Positions 27,148 through 35,514 are shown, counted from the stretch's first letter. The stretch: 64,000 bases of DNA from Rhizobium sp. BK316 (GCF_014193695.1 NZ_JACHZR010000006.1:310001-374000); one strand, 5' to 3'. Notes: generated from the letters alone by a model not told the origin. Program-made: numbers and translations.

Positions 27148-28515
27148 TTACGCGGGCAACAATCCATAGCGCCAGCCGAGCCGCTTGGCATTCCGCGTAA
27201 GGACGGCAAAGGCCAACAGGAACATGCAGGCCTCGGCAAAGACCGGCACCATCCAGATGCCCATTTCACCAAAGGCATGCGGCAGCAGGAAGGTCAGCGG
27301 CAGTGTGAAGAGATAGGCCCGCGACAGGCCGAAGATCGCAGCACGCCCGGCATCGCCGATCGCCTGGAAATAACCCGACAGCACGATCATCTGGCCGAAC
27401 AGGAAATAGGCGCCGACCGTCCAGGGCAGGATGCGGGAAACTTCGGCGATGACGACGGGATCGGCCACGAAGATATGGCCGAGGCGGGTGGCCAGCAGCT
27501 CCACCGTGATCTCGACGCCGGTGCAGTAGACGAGTGCGGCGACCAGGGCGATCTGCAGGCTGCGGCCGACGCGTTCTCCAAGGCCGGCACCGTAATTGTT
27601 GCCGCAGATCGTCTGGAAGGCGATGTTGAGGCCAAGCAGCGGCAGGTAGGCGACGGTCATGACGCGGGTGATGATGCCATAGGCACCGACGGTTGCGACA
27701 TAATCCCCTTCGCTCCAGATCGATAGGTTGAAGATGACGGCTGCCGAGCAGAGCGAGATGCCGATGAAGCCGAGGCTCATCGGCACACCAAGTGCGAGGA
27801 TCGGCCGCCAGTCGGCAAGCGGGAAGCGTGTCGCCGGACGCAGGGCGCGCTCGTTGCGCCAGCGATAGATCAGCACGGCGACCAGGCAGATTGCCTGTGC
27901 GAGCACCGAGCCGAGAGCCGAACCCGCGACACCCCATCCAAGGATCGCCATGAAGAACCAGTTCGCGGCAATGTTCAGCGCTGTCGCCGCAAGCATCACC
28001 AGGGTCATGAAGCCGATCCGGCCTTCGCTGCGCAGGGCGTCGATGTTGAGCGACAGGAAGAAGGCAATGGGTGCTGCGCCGACCATGATGGCGATGAAGG
28101 TCCGGGCATTTTCGGCAACGGCGAGATCGCCCGCCGCGGCATTGTCGACGATCCGCCAGCCGACCGTCCAATAGATGACGTTGACGACAAGCACGACGAC
28201 GATTGCCAGCACATGGGCGGCAGCGAAGGTGCGTCGCGCGGCATCGCGATTGCCGCCACCGAGTTCGCGGGCAAGGATGCTCGCCATGCCGTTCGAGACG
28301 AGCGATTGCAGAGCGACGAGCATCATCAGGCCGGGAAAGATGAGCGTTACGGCGGAGAGCGCCCCGGCGCCGACATAGGCGCCGAGGAAATAGGCGTCCA
28401 CAACGGCAAAGAGGCCGTTGATGGTGGTGATGAGGATGATCGGCAGCGCCGTGCGGGCAGAGACTGAAGGCAGCGAACCGGTTAGGAAGGCATTGGTTTG
28501 CGAACTCGAGGTCAT
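27148..28515 (-). CDS. MATE family efflux transporter
   Basis: The 455-residue inner-membrane protein has about 12 hydrophobic segments with the MATE pattern (ALPIILITTINGLFAVVDAYFLG in the first segment and a related second half around LALGVPMSLGFIG). MATE proteins export drugs, dyes or metabolites using a sodium or proton gradient; the substrate is unknown. I chose the ATG at 28513-28515 (MTSSSQTNAF), which begins the family core; the frame is open another 38 codons but these are basic and Ser-rich and look non-coding. Confidence 0.9.
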   Translation of the reverse strand: MTSSSQTNAFLTGSLPSVSARTALPIILITTINGLFAVVDAYFLGAYVGAGALSAVTLIFPGLMMLVALQSLVSNGMASILARELGGGNRDAARRTFAAAHVLAIVVVLVVNVIYWTVGWRIVDNAAAGDLAVAENARTFIAIMVGAAPIAFFLSLNIDALRSEGRIGFMTLVMLAATALNIAANWFFMAILGWGVAGSALGSVLAQAICLVAVLIYRWRNERALRPATRFPLADWRPILALGVPMSLGFIGISLCSAAVIFNLSIWSEGDYVATVGAYGIITRVMTVAYLPLLGLNIAFQTICGNNYGAGLGERVGRSLQIALVAALVYCTGVEITVELLATRLGHIFVADPVVIAEVSRILPWTVGAYFLFGQMIVLSGYFQAIGDAGRAAIFGLSRAYLFTLPLTFLLPHAFGEMGIWMVPVFAEACMFLLAFAVLTRNAKRLGWRYGLLPA

Positions 28516-28552
28516 GGACGGAATCCGGATGTTGCGGGCAACGACAGGGCTG

Positions 28553-28993
28553 TCAGATATCGAGGACGAGATGCGGCAGACCGTTGGAGGTCTTGCGCGG
28601 CGAGACGCCGTTCTCGTCGATCTGGGCATGGATGCGCTGGCGGAAGGCCGAGAAGCTCTCGAAGGTCACGACATCGACGGGCTCGTCGAAATGGATGGTG
28701 ATCCTGTAGAACTCGCTGCCTGCTACGGCCGAAAGCGCCAGAACCTTGCCGGTGAAAGGCTGGTTCAGATAACGCCCGCGAACATGGGCGCCGACGAAGA
28801 TCGGCGAGGCGGGCTTATCGTTGGGCTTGGCAGCGAGGGCCGAGAGCGTGTTCCAGTCGCGGGCGCCATATTGGCGGGCGATCAATTCCAGAGCGACGGC
28901 ATGGGTGATCTCGCTGCCGCGCTCGGTCATGGCCTGGCGCAGGCGCTTTGCCTGGGCCTTGAGTTCGTCGACCGTGGGATAGGTCATAGTCAT
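28553..28993 (-). CDS. Glyoxalase-superfamily (Glyoxalase_8-like) small protein
   Basis: The 146-residue protein has a helical N-terminal domain (PTVDELKAQAKRLRQAMTER, then ITHAVALELIARQYGARDWNT) and a C-terminal beta part (FTGKVLALSAVAGSEFYRITI). This pairing matches rhizobial proteins annotated as glyoxalase superfamily, with no known substrate. The ATG at 28993 has AAAGG at suitable spacing. It is upstream of the MATE gene by 37 bp on the same strand, so the two are likely an operon. Confidence 0.7.
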   Translation of the reverse strand: MTMTYPTVDELKAQAKRLRQAMTERGSEITHAVALELIARQYGARDWNTLSALAAKPNDKPASPIFVGAHVRGRYLNQPFTGKVLALSAVAGSEFYRITIHFDEPVDVVTFESFSAFRQRIHAQIDENGVSPRKTSNGLPHLVLDI

Positions 28994-29336
28994 GGGTTCA
29001 GCCTTTCAAAAGGCATGCCATTCGACTGTCAGGGGGGCTCGCATTGCCGTCAGTCAGCATGCACTCGGGCTGTGACCATGATCGCGAGGGCTTCACCATG
29101 GATCTTCATCCGCGAGCGGCCGGTGCCTCGAACCGGCTTCTCTATGCGCGACGACAGGCCGCAAGTCAATGGCAGTACAAAAATGGTGAAAAACTGGGCA
29201 GATTCTGGACAGTCTTGCCCGTGATAAATGCGTTTTGTCATTCAATTTTGCACAAGGTTTCAATTTTAAAGATGTTGTTCAGCAGATGTGAGCAATCCTG
29301 CGTTAAAGTCTGATCATACAACAAGCGGAGGCTGAT
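28994..29336. other. Gene-free divergent region
   Basis: These 343 bp separate the glyoxalase-like gene from the first PilZ-like gene. The right half (29175-29320) is AT-rich and should hold promoters. Short frames here lack start signals and recognisable families. I see no RNA gene. Confidence 0.35.
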
Positions 29337-29687
29337 ATGGCCTTTCAGATGCAGCTCGACACGGAACATCCCAAGCCGGAACAGGCTTACAGGGAATTCA
29401 ATCTCGACCGGCCCGGCAACATCATTTTCGTCGGCCACCACTTGAGCACCGGCACGCAGGTCCGCTGCCTGATCCGTACCATCACGCTCGCCGGCGCGCT
29501 GCTGGAAGTCAGCCCCAGCCTGGAAATGCCGCAGCATTTCTTCCTGGAGATCCTTGGCATCCATGACGAGATCGGTTCGACCGTGGTCAAGCGCGAAGGC
29601 GAGTTCGTGACCATCAGCTTCAACATGCTGCTGAACCCCGAATTCCTGCACCATGTGCTGCGGCTGAGTTTCGAAGCCAGTCTCTGA
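29337..29687 (+). CDS. Degenerate PilZ-like protein
   Basis: The 116-residue protein resembles the second PilZ-like protein at 30604-31002 (compare HFFLEILGI with HYYLNILGL). The c-di-GMP motif is eroded: QVRCLIRT stands in for the arginine motif and TITLAGALLEV for D-x-S-x-x-G. It therefore may not bind c-di-GMP, as in the non-binding PilZ class. The ATG has GCGGAGG upstream. A strong terminator follows, so it is monocistronic. Family assignment is by pattern and paralogy. Confidence 0.65.
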   Translation: MAFQMQLDTEHPKPEQAYREFNLDRPGNIIFVGHHLSTGTQVRCLIRTITLAGALLEVSPSLEMPQHFFLEILGIHDEIGSTVVKREGEFVTISFNMLLNPEFLHHVLRLSFEASL

Positions 29688-29712
29688 TTTCCGACCTCTA
29701 ATCCGCATAGGA

Positions 29713-29738
29713 AAACGCGGGCCTTGCGACCCGCGTTT
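29713..29738. terminator. Bidirectional terminator
   Basis: AAACGCGGG and CCCGCGTTT form a perfect 9-bp stem with an 8-nt loop, with T3 on each strand. It lies between the convergent PilZ-like and host-attachment genes. Confidence 0.8.
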
Positions 29739-29761
29739 CGAAGAGCGATGGCTTTCGGCGA

Positions 29762-30208
29762 TCACGCGGCGAGATGCCGCTCGATCTGATCGACGGGAAG
29801 GTTGGTATAGTCCTTCACCACTTCGGCCGAAATCGCCGCCTGCGCATCGACACTCAGGTTGGGACGCAGCATGCCGAGCGCCCGCGGGGGTGCTACGAGA
29901 ATGATGCGGCTCGCCTCCTTCTCATGCACGAGCTCATCGAGCTTGTCGGCCACCTCCTTCAGGAACTCCTCTTCCGCCTGGTCCTGCCAGTCGGTTTCCT
30001 CCATGGCGCTGCCGCTCAGTCCGTCAGGCGCATAGGATCGGCCTGGCTTGTCGGCACCGATTTCGCGGGTCGGCTGGTTGGGTTGCGTCAGGGTTTCGCG
30101 AACCTGAAGATTCATCAGTTGCGCGTCACCGGCATTCTGCAGGATCAGGGCTTTCGCCCCATCGCACACGACAACCCAGGATTCCCAGGGAACTTTGACA
30201 TCTGTCAT
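29762..30208 (-). CDS. Host attachment family protein
   Basis: The 148-residue protein fits the Host_attach family first linked to attachment in plant-associated bacteria. It begins with a beta segment WVVVCDGAKALILQNAG, has a charged middle (AEEEFLKEVADKLDELVHEKE) and ends in SRIILVAPPRALGMLRPNLS, which resembles the fold of eukaryotic release factor eRF1 domain 2/3 relatives. No signal peptide, so cytoplasmic. The family role in attachment is weakly established; a ribosome-associated role is also possible. Confidence 0.85.
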   Translation of the reverse strand: MTDVKVPWESWVVVCDGAKALILQNAGDAQLMNLQVRETLTQPNQPTREIGADKPGRSYAPDGLSGSAMEETDWQDQAEEEFLKEVADKLDELVHEKEASRIILVAPPRALGMLRPNLSVDAQAAISAEVVKDYTNLPVDQIERHLAA

Positions 30209-30310
30209 TTGAGTTTTCCTCGCTTTGATGATTGGAGGCGACGCGTCGCTAGAGGAAAAACGCCGGACAATTGAAAGAGTTCGGAAGATCCCGCGGAAAG
30301 AGAGTCACGG
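30209..30310. other. Upstream region of host-attachment gene
   Basis: This short region should carry the promoter of the host-attachment gene and includes a GGAAAACTC site close to its start. It also contains the inverted pair CGACGCGTCG, a 10-bp palindrome at 30239-30248. Confidence 0.35.
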
Positions 30311-30499
30311 GTGATCCAAGGGTCAAAGTCGATCGGCACGACGCTTCTCTATGGTGCCATTTTAGGATTCGCCGCCTACAGCACCTATGAGATTCACTGC
30401 GCAGTGAGATTGCTTGCTCGAGCGACGACAGGTTTATTCCCAAGAGGGCACAATAGCTGTGCCGCTAAAGCACAAATTTCAAACTCGTTAAAATTGTAG
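30311..30499 (+). pseudogene. DUF2177 protein remnant
   Basis: A short frame beginning at GTG 30311 encodes GSKSIGTTLLYGAILGFAAY then STYE, which closely resembles the middle segment of rhizobial DUF2177 membrane proteins (GS-xxx-TALLYGALLGFLAYATYDLTN). Both the upstream helices and the downstream TNLATLKGW part are missing, and the frame continues in unrelated sequence. It is therefore read as a decayed gene fragment between the two PilZ-like genes. The family match is from memory. Confidence 0.5.
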
Positions 30500-30603
30500 T
30501 TTTATATTTGACGAATGTGAAAAACATTCGTGTGAGCCTCTCCGTCGAACAGCCCGAAATTTGAACTGCCCCAAATTTTGAACTGCCTGACGGAGAATGC
30601 GAA

Positions 30604-31002
30604 ATGGAAATGCTCCGCGCAACGCACCTCGCCACGGTGAAGTCGGCTGTCTACGATATTCGCTGGGAGGAGTTCAACGTCAAACGACCGGCCCGTATCG
30701 TCGCCGTTCGCCCCTGTCTGACCGGGATTTCGATGCGCAGCGCCGAAATTCTCGACATTTCCCAGGGCGGCGCGACCTTCGTCGTGTCGACCACGGCCGG
30801 CCTGCCCAAACACTATTACCTGAACATCCTGGGGCTTGCCTACCGCATCGGCTGTGCCGAAGTCTACCGCCATCATGAACGCATCGGCGTTCGCTTCATC
30901 AACCTCATCGATCCGGATGTTCTACGCAAGGTAGTGCGTGCCGACTTCATGATCGGCAATACGGAAGCGATCGACGCGCGCCGCAACGGCAACCGCGTCT
31001 GA
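30604..31002 (+). CDS. PilZ-domain protein
   Basis: The 132-residue protein carries a PilZ pattern: Arg-rich stretch RPARIVAVRP, then EILDISQGGATFVVS, where D-x-S-x-x-G is intact, and beta strands to RIGVRFINLIDPD. It should bind cyclic di-GMP, though the first arginine motif is not the textbook RxxxR. It lacks other domains, so it may act as an adaptor. It is 400 bp from a paralogue with a decayed motif. A membrane diguanylate cyclase is encoded at 45917 in the same window. Confidence 0.75.
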   Translation: MEMLRATHLATVKSAVYDIRWEEFNVKRPARIVAVRPCLTGISMRSAEILDISQGGATFVVSTTAGLPKHYYLNILGLAYRIGCAEVYRHHERIGVRFINLIDPDVLRKVVRADFMIGNTEAIDARRNGNRV

Positions 31003-31096
31003 GCCGTCACGAACGAGAAATAATCTTGCTTGCCTTGGCAAAGCGAGGGCCTATTGTTGCGCGGCTTTTTCAATAATTCCGGGAAATTGCCGTCGC

Positions 31097-32209
31097 ATGT
31101 CTGCCTTCTCGCGCTTCACGCCGCTTGCCAGCGCCCTGCCCTCCACCGTCCCCTTCGTCGGCCCCGAGGCCATCGAGCGCCAGCGCGGCCTGAAGGTCGA
31201 AGCGCGCATCGGCGCCAATGAAAACGGCTTCGGCCCGGCTCCCTCGGTCATTGCCGCCATGCGGGAACAGGCCGGCGATATCTGGAAATACAACGATCCG
31301 GAAAACTACGTGCTTCGCGAAGTACTCGCCGCCCATCTCGGCGTGACGCCGGCCAATATCGCCATCGGCGGCGGCATCGACGAGTTGCTCGGCCAGATCG
31401 TGCGGCTGGTGATCGAGCCCGGCGGCACCGTCGTCACTTCGCTCGGCGCCTATCCCACCTTCAATTTTCACGTGAACGGTTTCGGTGGCCGGCTGGTCAC
31501 CGTTCCCTATGCCGGCGACCGCGAGGATCTCGACGCGCTGCTCGATGCGGTCAAGCGCGAAAACGCGCCGCTCGTCTATTTCGCCAATCCCGACAATCCA
31601 ATGGGAAGCTGGTGGGATGCCCAAGAGATCGTCGCCTTTGCGCGCGCGCTTCCGGAAAGCTGCCTGATGATCCTCGACGAAGCCTATAGCGAGACCGGGC
31701 CGGCCTCCGCCCTGCCGTCGATCCAGTCCCTCATCGACCTGCCGAACATCGTGCGCACCCGCACCTTCTCCAAGGCCTACGGTCTTGCCGGCGCCCGCGT
31801 CGGCTATGCCATCTCGACGCCGGGCACGGCGCAGGCCTTCGACAAGATCCGCAACCATTTCGGCATGAACCGGCTAGCGACGGTCGCCGCACTCGCGGCC
31901 CTTAAGGATCAGGCCTACCTGTCCGAAGTGATCGGGAAAATCCATGCCGCGCGCGACAGGATCGCCGGTATTGCCAGGGCGAACGGCCTGCAGCCGCTCT
32001 CGTCGGCCACCAATTTCGTGGCAGTCGATGCCGGGCGCGACGGCACCCATGCGCGGGCCATCGTCGACGGGCTGATGGAACACGGTGTCTTCATCCGCAT
32101 GCCGGGCGTGGCACCGCTCAACCGCTGCATCCGCGTGAGTGTTGGGCCGGAGGCCGATATGGCGCGGCTTGAAGCAGCCTTGCCGTCGGTCCTGAAGACA
32201 TTGAGCTGA
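31097..32209 (+). CDS. HisC-like PLP-dependent aminotransferase
   Basis: The 370-residue protein is a class I/II aminotransferase close to histidinol-phosphate aminotransferases: ARIGANENGFGPAPSV near the start, NPDNPMGSWW, LDEAYSE and the PLP lysine in RTFSKAYGLAGARVGY, then CIRVSVG at the end. It may not be the biosynthetic HisC; rhizobia carry several HisC-like paralogues, and no his gene is adjacent. Substrate is probably a phosphorylated or aromatic amino compound, not determined. A terminator follows. Confidence 0.88.
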   Translation: MSAFSRFTPLASALPSTVPFVGPEAIERQRGLKVEARIGANENGFGPAPSVIAAMREQAGDIWKYNDPENYVLREVLAAHLGVTPANIAIGGGIDELLGQIVRLVIEPGGTVVTSLGAYPTFNFHVNGFGGRLVTVPYAGDREDLDALLDAVKRENAPLVYFANPDNPMGSWWDAQEIVAFARALPESCLMILDEAYSETGPASALPSIQSLIDLPNIVRTRTFSKAYGLAGARVGYAISTPGTAQAFDKIRNHFGMNRLATVAALAALKDQAYLSEVIGKIHAARDRIAGIARANGLQPLSSATNFVAVDAGRDGTHARAIVDGLMEHGVFIRMPGVAPLNRCIRVSVGPEADMARLEAALPSVLKTLS

Positions 32210-32216
32210 AACAGGT

Positions 32217-32258
32217 AAACCGCGGCCGGCAGAGGACAAGCCGGTCGCGGTTTCCTTC
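32217..32258 (+). terminator. Terminator after aminotransferase gene
   Basis: AAACCGCGGCCGGC and GCCGGTCGCGGTTT pair over 14 bp with one mismatch and a 9-nt loop, followed by TTTCCTTCT. It lies 8 bp after the stop codon. Confidence 0.85.
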
Positions 32259-32352
32259 TCCTGGCATCGGCCCCGTCCAAGGCGCCCCGCCAGCTCCCCT
32301 CTTTTGAGGTTGTTATTTTGCTCTTGTCGATTTGTTCCCGGATGGACGGTTT

Positions 32353-32622
32353 TTAGTGGATCGTCATCCATTCGCGGGCGGCGCGCAGCGCCTCGGCAAG
32401 CTGCATCTTGCTCATCGTCGCAGCGACATCGGCGCGCAGCTCGGCTGCGCGGTCGTTGCCCTTGATCGCGGCAATATTCAGCCACTTGTGAGCGGCGATG
32501 AGGTCGATGTTGCAGCCGCGGCCGGTCGCATACATCAGACCCATTTCGCAGAAGACATCGGCGCTGTTGTTGTCGCCACCCATGGTGGCCATTTCAGCAT
32601 TGTGCATTTCAAAGCGTGCCAT
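32353..32622 (-). CDS. Small Sel1-like repeat protein
   Basis: The 89-residue protein contains one or two Sel1-type helical repeats: ADVFCEMGLMYATGRGCNID followed by LIAAHKWLNIAAIKGNDRA and AELRADVAATMSKMQLAEA. The G-L-M-Y-A-T-G-R-G and A-A-x-K-G-x-D pattern fits Sel1. No signal peptide. Short standalone Sel1 proteins of this form are common in Rhizobiaceae; their partner is unknown. It is monocistronic with a long AT-rich upstream region. Confidence 0.8.
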   Translation of the reverse strand: MARFEMHNAEMATMGGDNNSADVFCEMGLMYATGRGCNIDLIAAHKWLNIAAIKGNDRAAELRADVAATMSKMQLAEALRAAREWMTIH

Positions 32623-33050
32623 CGGTTCTATCCCTGTTTAGCCTGTTAAGACGTACCCTGTTTTACCTTTGGGCCTTGCCATCTTCTGCGGCTTGCGGCC
32701 TCTCCGGTCCGGCGGGTTTTCCCCGCTCGTTTGATGGGTTCACTATGCCAAACGGCCTTCAAAAAACGCCTAAAATGCATGATTAATTTGACGCAAACAA
32801 AGTGCAAATGCTTGGTAAAATTGGATTTTTGTTAAACATCGGAATCCCTGGGAATTAAGGATTTTCGCGCGCTTTTTACGAAAAATTAGGAATTGGAAAT
32901 TGAGGAACTGTTTACCGTGAAATCAGCATCGATCAGGCCATCAGCAGAAAAACCTGGAGGCGAAAGCCGGATTTCAGGCGCTCCGGCAGCGTATTTACCT
33001 TTACGTTCGCGTCAGTTATTTTCGCGCCAATCAGCTTCATGGAGGAAAAG
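32623..33050. other. AT-rich divergent regulatory region
   Basis: This gap of 428 bp separates the Sel1-like and DUF2147 genes. The middle (32745-32910) is strongly AT-rich for this genome (for example AAAATGCATGATTAATTTGA) and likely holds promoters. It includes the near-palindrome GGAATCCCTGGGAATT around 32841. The start of the DUF2147 gene has ATGGAGGAAAAG before it, a strong ribosome-binding site. I see no gene. Confidence 0.4.
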
Positions 33051-33389
33051 ATGATCCGTACCCTCGTTCTCGCCAGTGCGCTGGCACTTACGGCAGGCCT
33101 TGCGCTGGCGGAAGAACCGATCGTCGGCAAGTGGAAGACGGTCGCCGGCGATACGGCAGTGATTGCCCCTTGCGGCGGCGGATACTGCATCACGCTCAAG
33201 TCGGGCAAATATGCCGGCAAGAAGATCGGCATGCTGGCGGGCACCGGCGACAGTTACAATGGTGAGATCACCGATCCCTCCAATGACAAGACCTATAGCG
33301 GCTTTGGTAACATTTCCGGCAGCTCTCTGAAGCTGAAGGGCTGCGTGATGAACGTCCTCTGCAAAACGCAGACATGGACTCGCCTTTGA
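33051..33389 (+). CDS. DUF2147 exported protein
   Basis: The 112-residue precursor has a signal peptide (MIRTLVLASALALTAGLALA, cleavage before EEP) and the DUF2147 pattern: EPIVGKWKTVAGDTAVIAPC, YCITLKSGKYAGKKIG, then SGSSLKLKGCVMNVLCKTQTW. Mature cysteines (three to four) may form disulfides in the periplasm. Function of the family is unknown. The ATG at 33051 is chosen because it directly follows GGAGGAAAAG. A 16-bp tandem duplication covers its stop codon. Confidence 0.85.
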   Translation: MIRTLVLASALALTAGLALAEEPIVGKWKTVAGDTAVIAPCGGGYCITLKSGKYAGKKIGMLAGTGDSYNGEITDPSNDKTYSGFGNISGSSLKLKGCVMNVLCKTQTWTRL

Positions 33390-33407
33390 GGGGACTCGCC
33401 TTTGAGG
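33376..33407 (+). repeat. 16-bp tandem duplication over stop codon
   Basis: The unit GGACTCGCCTTTGAGG occurs twice head to tail and starts a third copy (GGAC). The first copy contains the stop codon of the DUF2147 gene. It looks like a recent slippage duplication. Confidence 0.9.
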
Positions 33408-33532
33408 GGACCCGTCTCCGAGACCCTTAGCCGGCCTCAGAAACTGAACGCCAAATGAACCGCCATCTCAGCACCCGTTCAGCCGCATCATGGCAAAACA
33501 GCACCATGAAGGGCGCATATCGGGGTAAGGAC

Positions 33533-33712
33533 GTGGACGTGTTCATTCTGGCGAGACGGTTTACAATCATAACGCTGTTTGCGGCGATCTTCGCGATCTC
33601 GTTTTCGGCGGTGGTCGTGCGCACGGGCGGCGGCGGGGCACAGCAGTCGCATTTCGGCGCGAACTATACGTGCCTGGAAAGCCGCGGCGGTTACTGCACC
33701 GCCATCCGCTGA
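33533..33712 (+). CDS. Small membrane-anchored hypothetical protein
   Basis: A 59-residue frame begins at GTG with GGGGTAAGG upstream and reads VDVFILARRFTIITLFAAIF, then a helix ending AVVVRT, followed by a short periplasmic tail with two cysteines (YTCLESRGGYCTAIR). The single N-terminal membrane segment and paired cysteines suggest a small anchored periplasmic protein. The frame is also open upstream from an ATG at 33455 with no good site. I recognise no family. Confidence 0.5.
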   Translation: MDVFILARRFTIITLFAAIFAISFSAVVVRTGGGGAQQSHFGANYTCLESRGGYCTAIR

Positions 33713-33797
33713 GAGTTGGAAAGATATTGGGGAAAATATCTGGGTTTCAGCCTTTGCGCGTCGTTTGCTTGTTAAAAACGACTCTCTATAATGCCTC

Positions 33798-35300
33798 ATG
33801 AGCAAACGAATCTATCCACTGTCCGCTTTCGACATTTCGTCCCCCCCCCCTTTCGAGCCGCAAGCCTTCGATGATCCGGCAAAAGCCGTCGAAGCTTTGA
33901 CGGAGCTTTACGAGCGCAACACCTCGTTCCTAATCGACAGCTTCACGAAGCTCGCGCAGGGGGCGCCGGTCACGTCCCGCTACCGCGCTTTCTACCCGCA
34001 AGTCAGCATCGAGACGACGAGCTTCGGTCATGTCGACTCCCGCCTCTCCTACGGCCATGTGACGGCACCGGGCGTCTATACGACGACGGTGACGCGGCCG
34101 AAGCTCTTCAAGCATTACCTTAGGGAGCAGCTGCTGCTCCTGATGAAGAGCCATAACGTGCCTGTCGTCGTCTCGGAATCCTCGACGCCGATCCCGCTGC
34201 ATTTCGCATTCGGCGAAGGCGCGCATGTGGAAGCATCGGCAACGGCTTTCGTCGATACCCCGCTGCGCGATCTCTTCGACACGCCCGACCTCAACACGAC
34301 GGATGACGAGATCGCCAACGGCGAATACCTGCCGCCTCCGGGCGAGCCCTCGCCGCTTGCACCTTTCACCGCACAGCGCATCGACTATTCGCTCGCCCGC
34401 CTTTCGCACTATACGGCGACCGGTGCCGAGCACTTCCAGAACTTCGTGCTGTTTACGAACTACCAGTTCTACGTCGACGAATTCTGCTCCTGGGCGCGCA
34501 AGCTGATGGCTGAGGGCGGCAACGGCTACACCGCCTTCGTCGAGCCCGGCAATATCGTCACGCTGGCAGGATCGAGCGTTCCGGAAACGGATGCCGTGCT
34601 TTCTCGCCTGCCGCAGATGCCGGCCTATCACCTCAAGAAGAAGGGCCATGCCGGGATCACCATGATCAATATCGGCGTCGGTCCTTCCAACGCCAAGACG
34701 ATCACCGACCATGTGGCCGTGCTTCGCCCGCATGCCTGGCTGATGCTTGGCCATTGCGCGGGACTGCGCAACAGCCAGCGCCTCGGCGATTATGTTCTGG
34801 CGCATGCCTATATGCGCGAAGACCATGTGCTGGACGACGACCTGCCGGTCTGGGTGCCGATCCCGGCCCTTGCCGAAGTGCAGGTGGCGCTCGAGGGGGC
34901 CGTTGCCGAGATCACCGGCTACGAAGGCTTCGAGCTGAAGCGCATCATGCGCACCGGCACGGTCGGCACCATCGATAACCGCAACTGGGAACTGCGCGAC
35001 CAAGCAGGCCCGGTAAAGCGACTGTCGCAGGCCCGCGCCATCGCGCTCGACATGGAATCGGCGACGATCGCTGCCAATGGTTTCCGCTTCCGCGTGCCCT
35101 ATGGAACGCTGCTCTGCGTGTCCGACAAGCCGCTGCACGGCGAGCTGAAACTGCCGGGCATGGCGACCGCCTTCTACCGCACGCAGGTGAACCAGCACCT
35201 GCAGATCGGCATCAGGGCAATCCAGAAACTCGCCGCCATGCCACCGGAAGCGCTGCATTCACGCAAGCTGCGCAGCTTCTTCGAGACGGCGTTTCAGTAA
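33798..35300 (+). CDS. amn: AMP nucleosidase
   Basis: Amn hydrolyses AMP to adenine and ribose 5-phosphate. The 500-residue protein has the N-terminal Amn-specific domain (RNTSFLIDSFTKLAQGAPV, FKHYLREQLLLLMKSH, STPIPLHFAFGEG) and a C-terminal phosphorylase-like domain (TMINIGVGPSNAKTITDHVA, WLMLGHCAGLRNSQRLGDYV, ALDMESATIAANGFRFRVPYG). Length and motif order fit the family. Codons 15-18 lie in a run of ten cytosines (33841-33850), which could slip. Monocistronic with a terminator. Confidence 0.95.
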   Translation: MSKRIYPLSAFDISSPPPFEPQAFDDPAKAVEALTELYERNTSFLIDSFTKLAQGAPVTSRYRAFYPQVSIETTSFGHVDSRLSYGHVTAPGVYTTTVTRPKLFKHYLREQLLLLMKSHNVPVVVSESSTPIPLHFAFGEGAHVEASATAFVDTPLRDLFDTPDLNTTDDEIANGEYLPPPGEPSPLAPFTAQRIDYSLARLSHYTATGAEHFQNFVLFTNYQFYVDEFCSWARKLMAEGGNGYTAFVEPGNIVTLAGSSVPETDAVLSRLPQMPAYHLKKKGHAGITMINIGVGPSNAKTITDHVAVLRPHAWLMLGHCAGLRNSQRLGDYVLAHAYMREDHVLDDDLPVWVPIPALAEVQVALEGAVAEITGYEGFELKRIMRTGTVGTIDNRNWELRDQAGPVKRLSQARAIALDMESATIAANGFRFRVPYGTLLCVSDKPLHGELKLPGMATAFYRTQVNQHLQIGIRAIQKLAAMPPEALHSRKLRSFFETAFQ

Positions 35301-35310
35301 GATATCAGGC

Positions 35311-35337
35311 GTGGCCCGGCCTTGTCCGCCGGGCCAC
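35311..35337. terminator. Bidirectional terminator after amn
   Basis: GTGGCCCGGC and GCCGGGCCAC form a perfect 10-bp stem with a 7-nt loop, 10 bp after the amn stop and 9 bp before the end of the convergent small gene. T-runs are weak. Confidence 0.65.
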
Positions 35338-35346
35338 ACACTGTTC

Positions 35347-35514
35347 TCAAGCGCTTGCGGCAAGCTGCAGCGCTGCGATCAGGCCTGCAAACGCCGCCAG
35401 CGCAATCCCGGTCCTGACCAGCATCCTTATCACCTCGGCATTCTCAAGCGGCGGCATCTCGCGTGCGCCGCGTGTGATGATCAGATGTGCTATTCCGAAT
35501 TCAAGCATGCTCAT
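35347..35514 (-). CDS. Small single-span membrane protein
   Basis: A 55-residue frame starts MSMLEFGIAHLIITRGAREM and ends with a hydrophobic helix (VRTGIALAAFAGLIAALQLA). The start is preceded by GGAGATGGAGCA, a good ribosome-binding site, and the gene ends against the amn terminator hairpin. One C-terminal transmembrane segment is predicted from the run of Ala, Leu, Ile and Gly. I recognise no family. Codon use matches the neighbours. Confidence 0.6.
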   Translation of the reverse strand: MSMLEFGIAHLIITRGAREMPPLENAEVIRMLVRTGIALAAFAGLIAALQLAASA

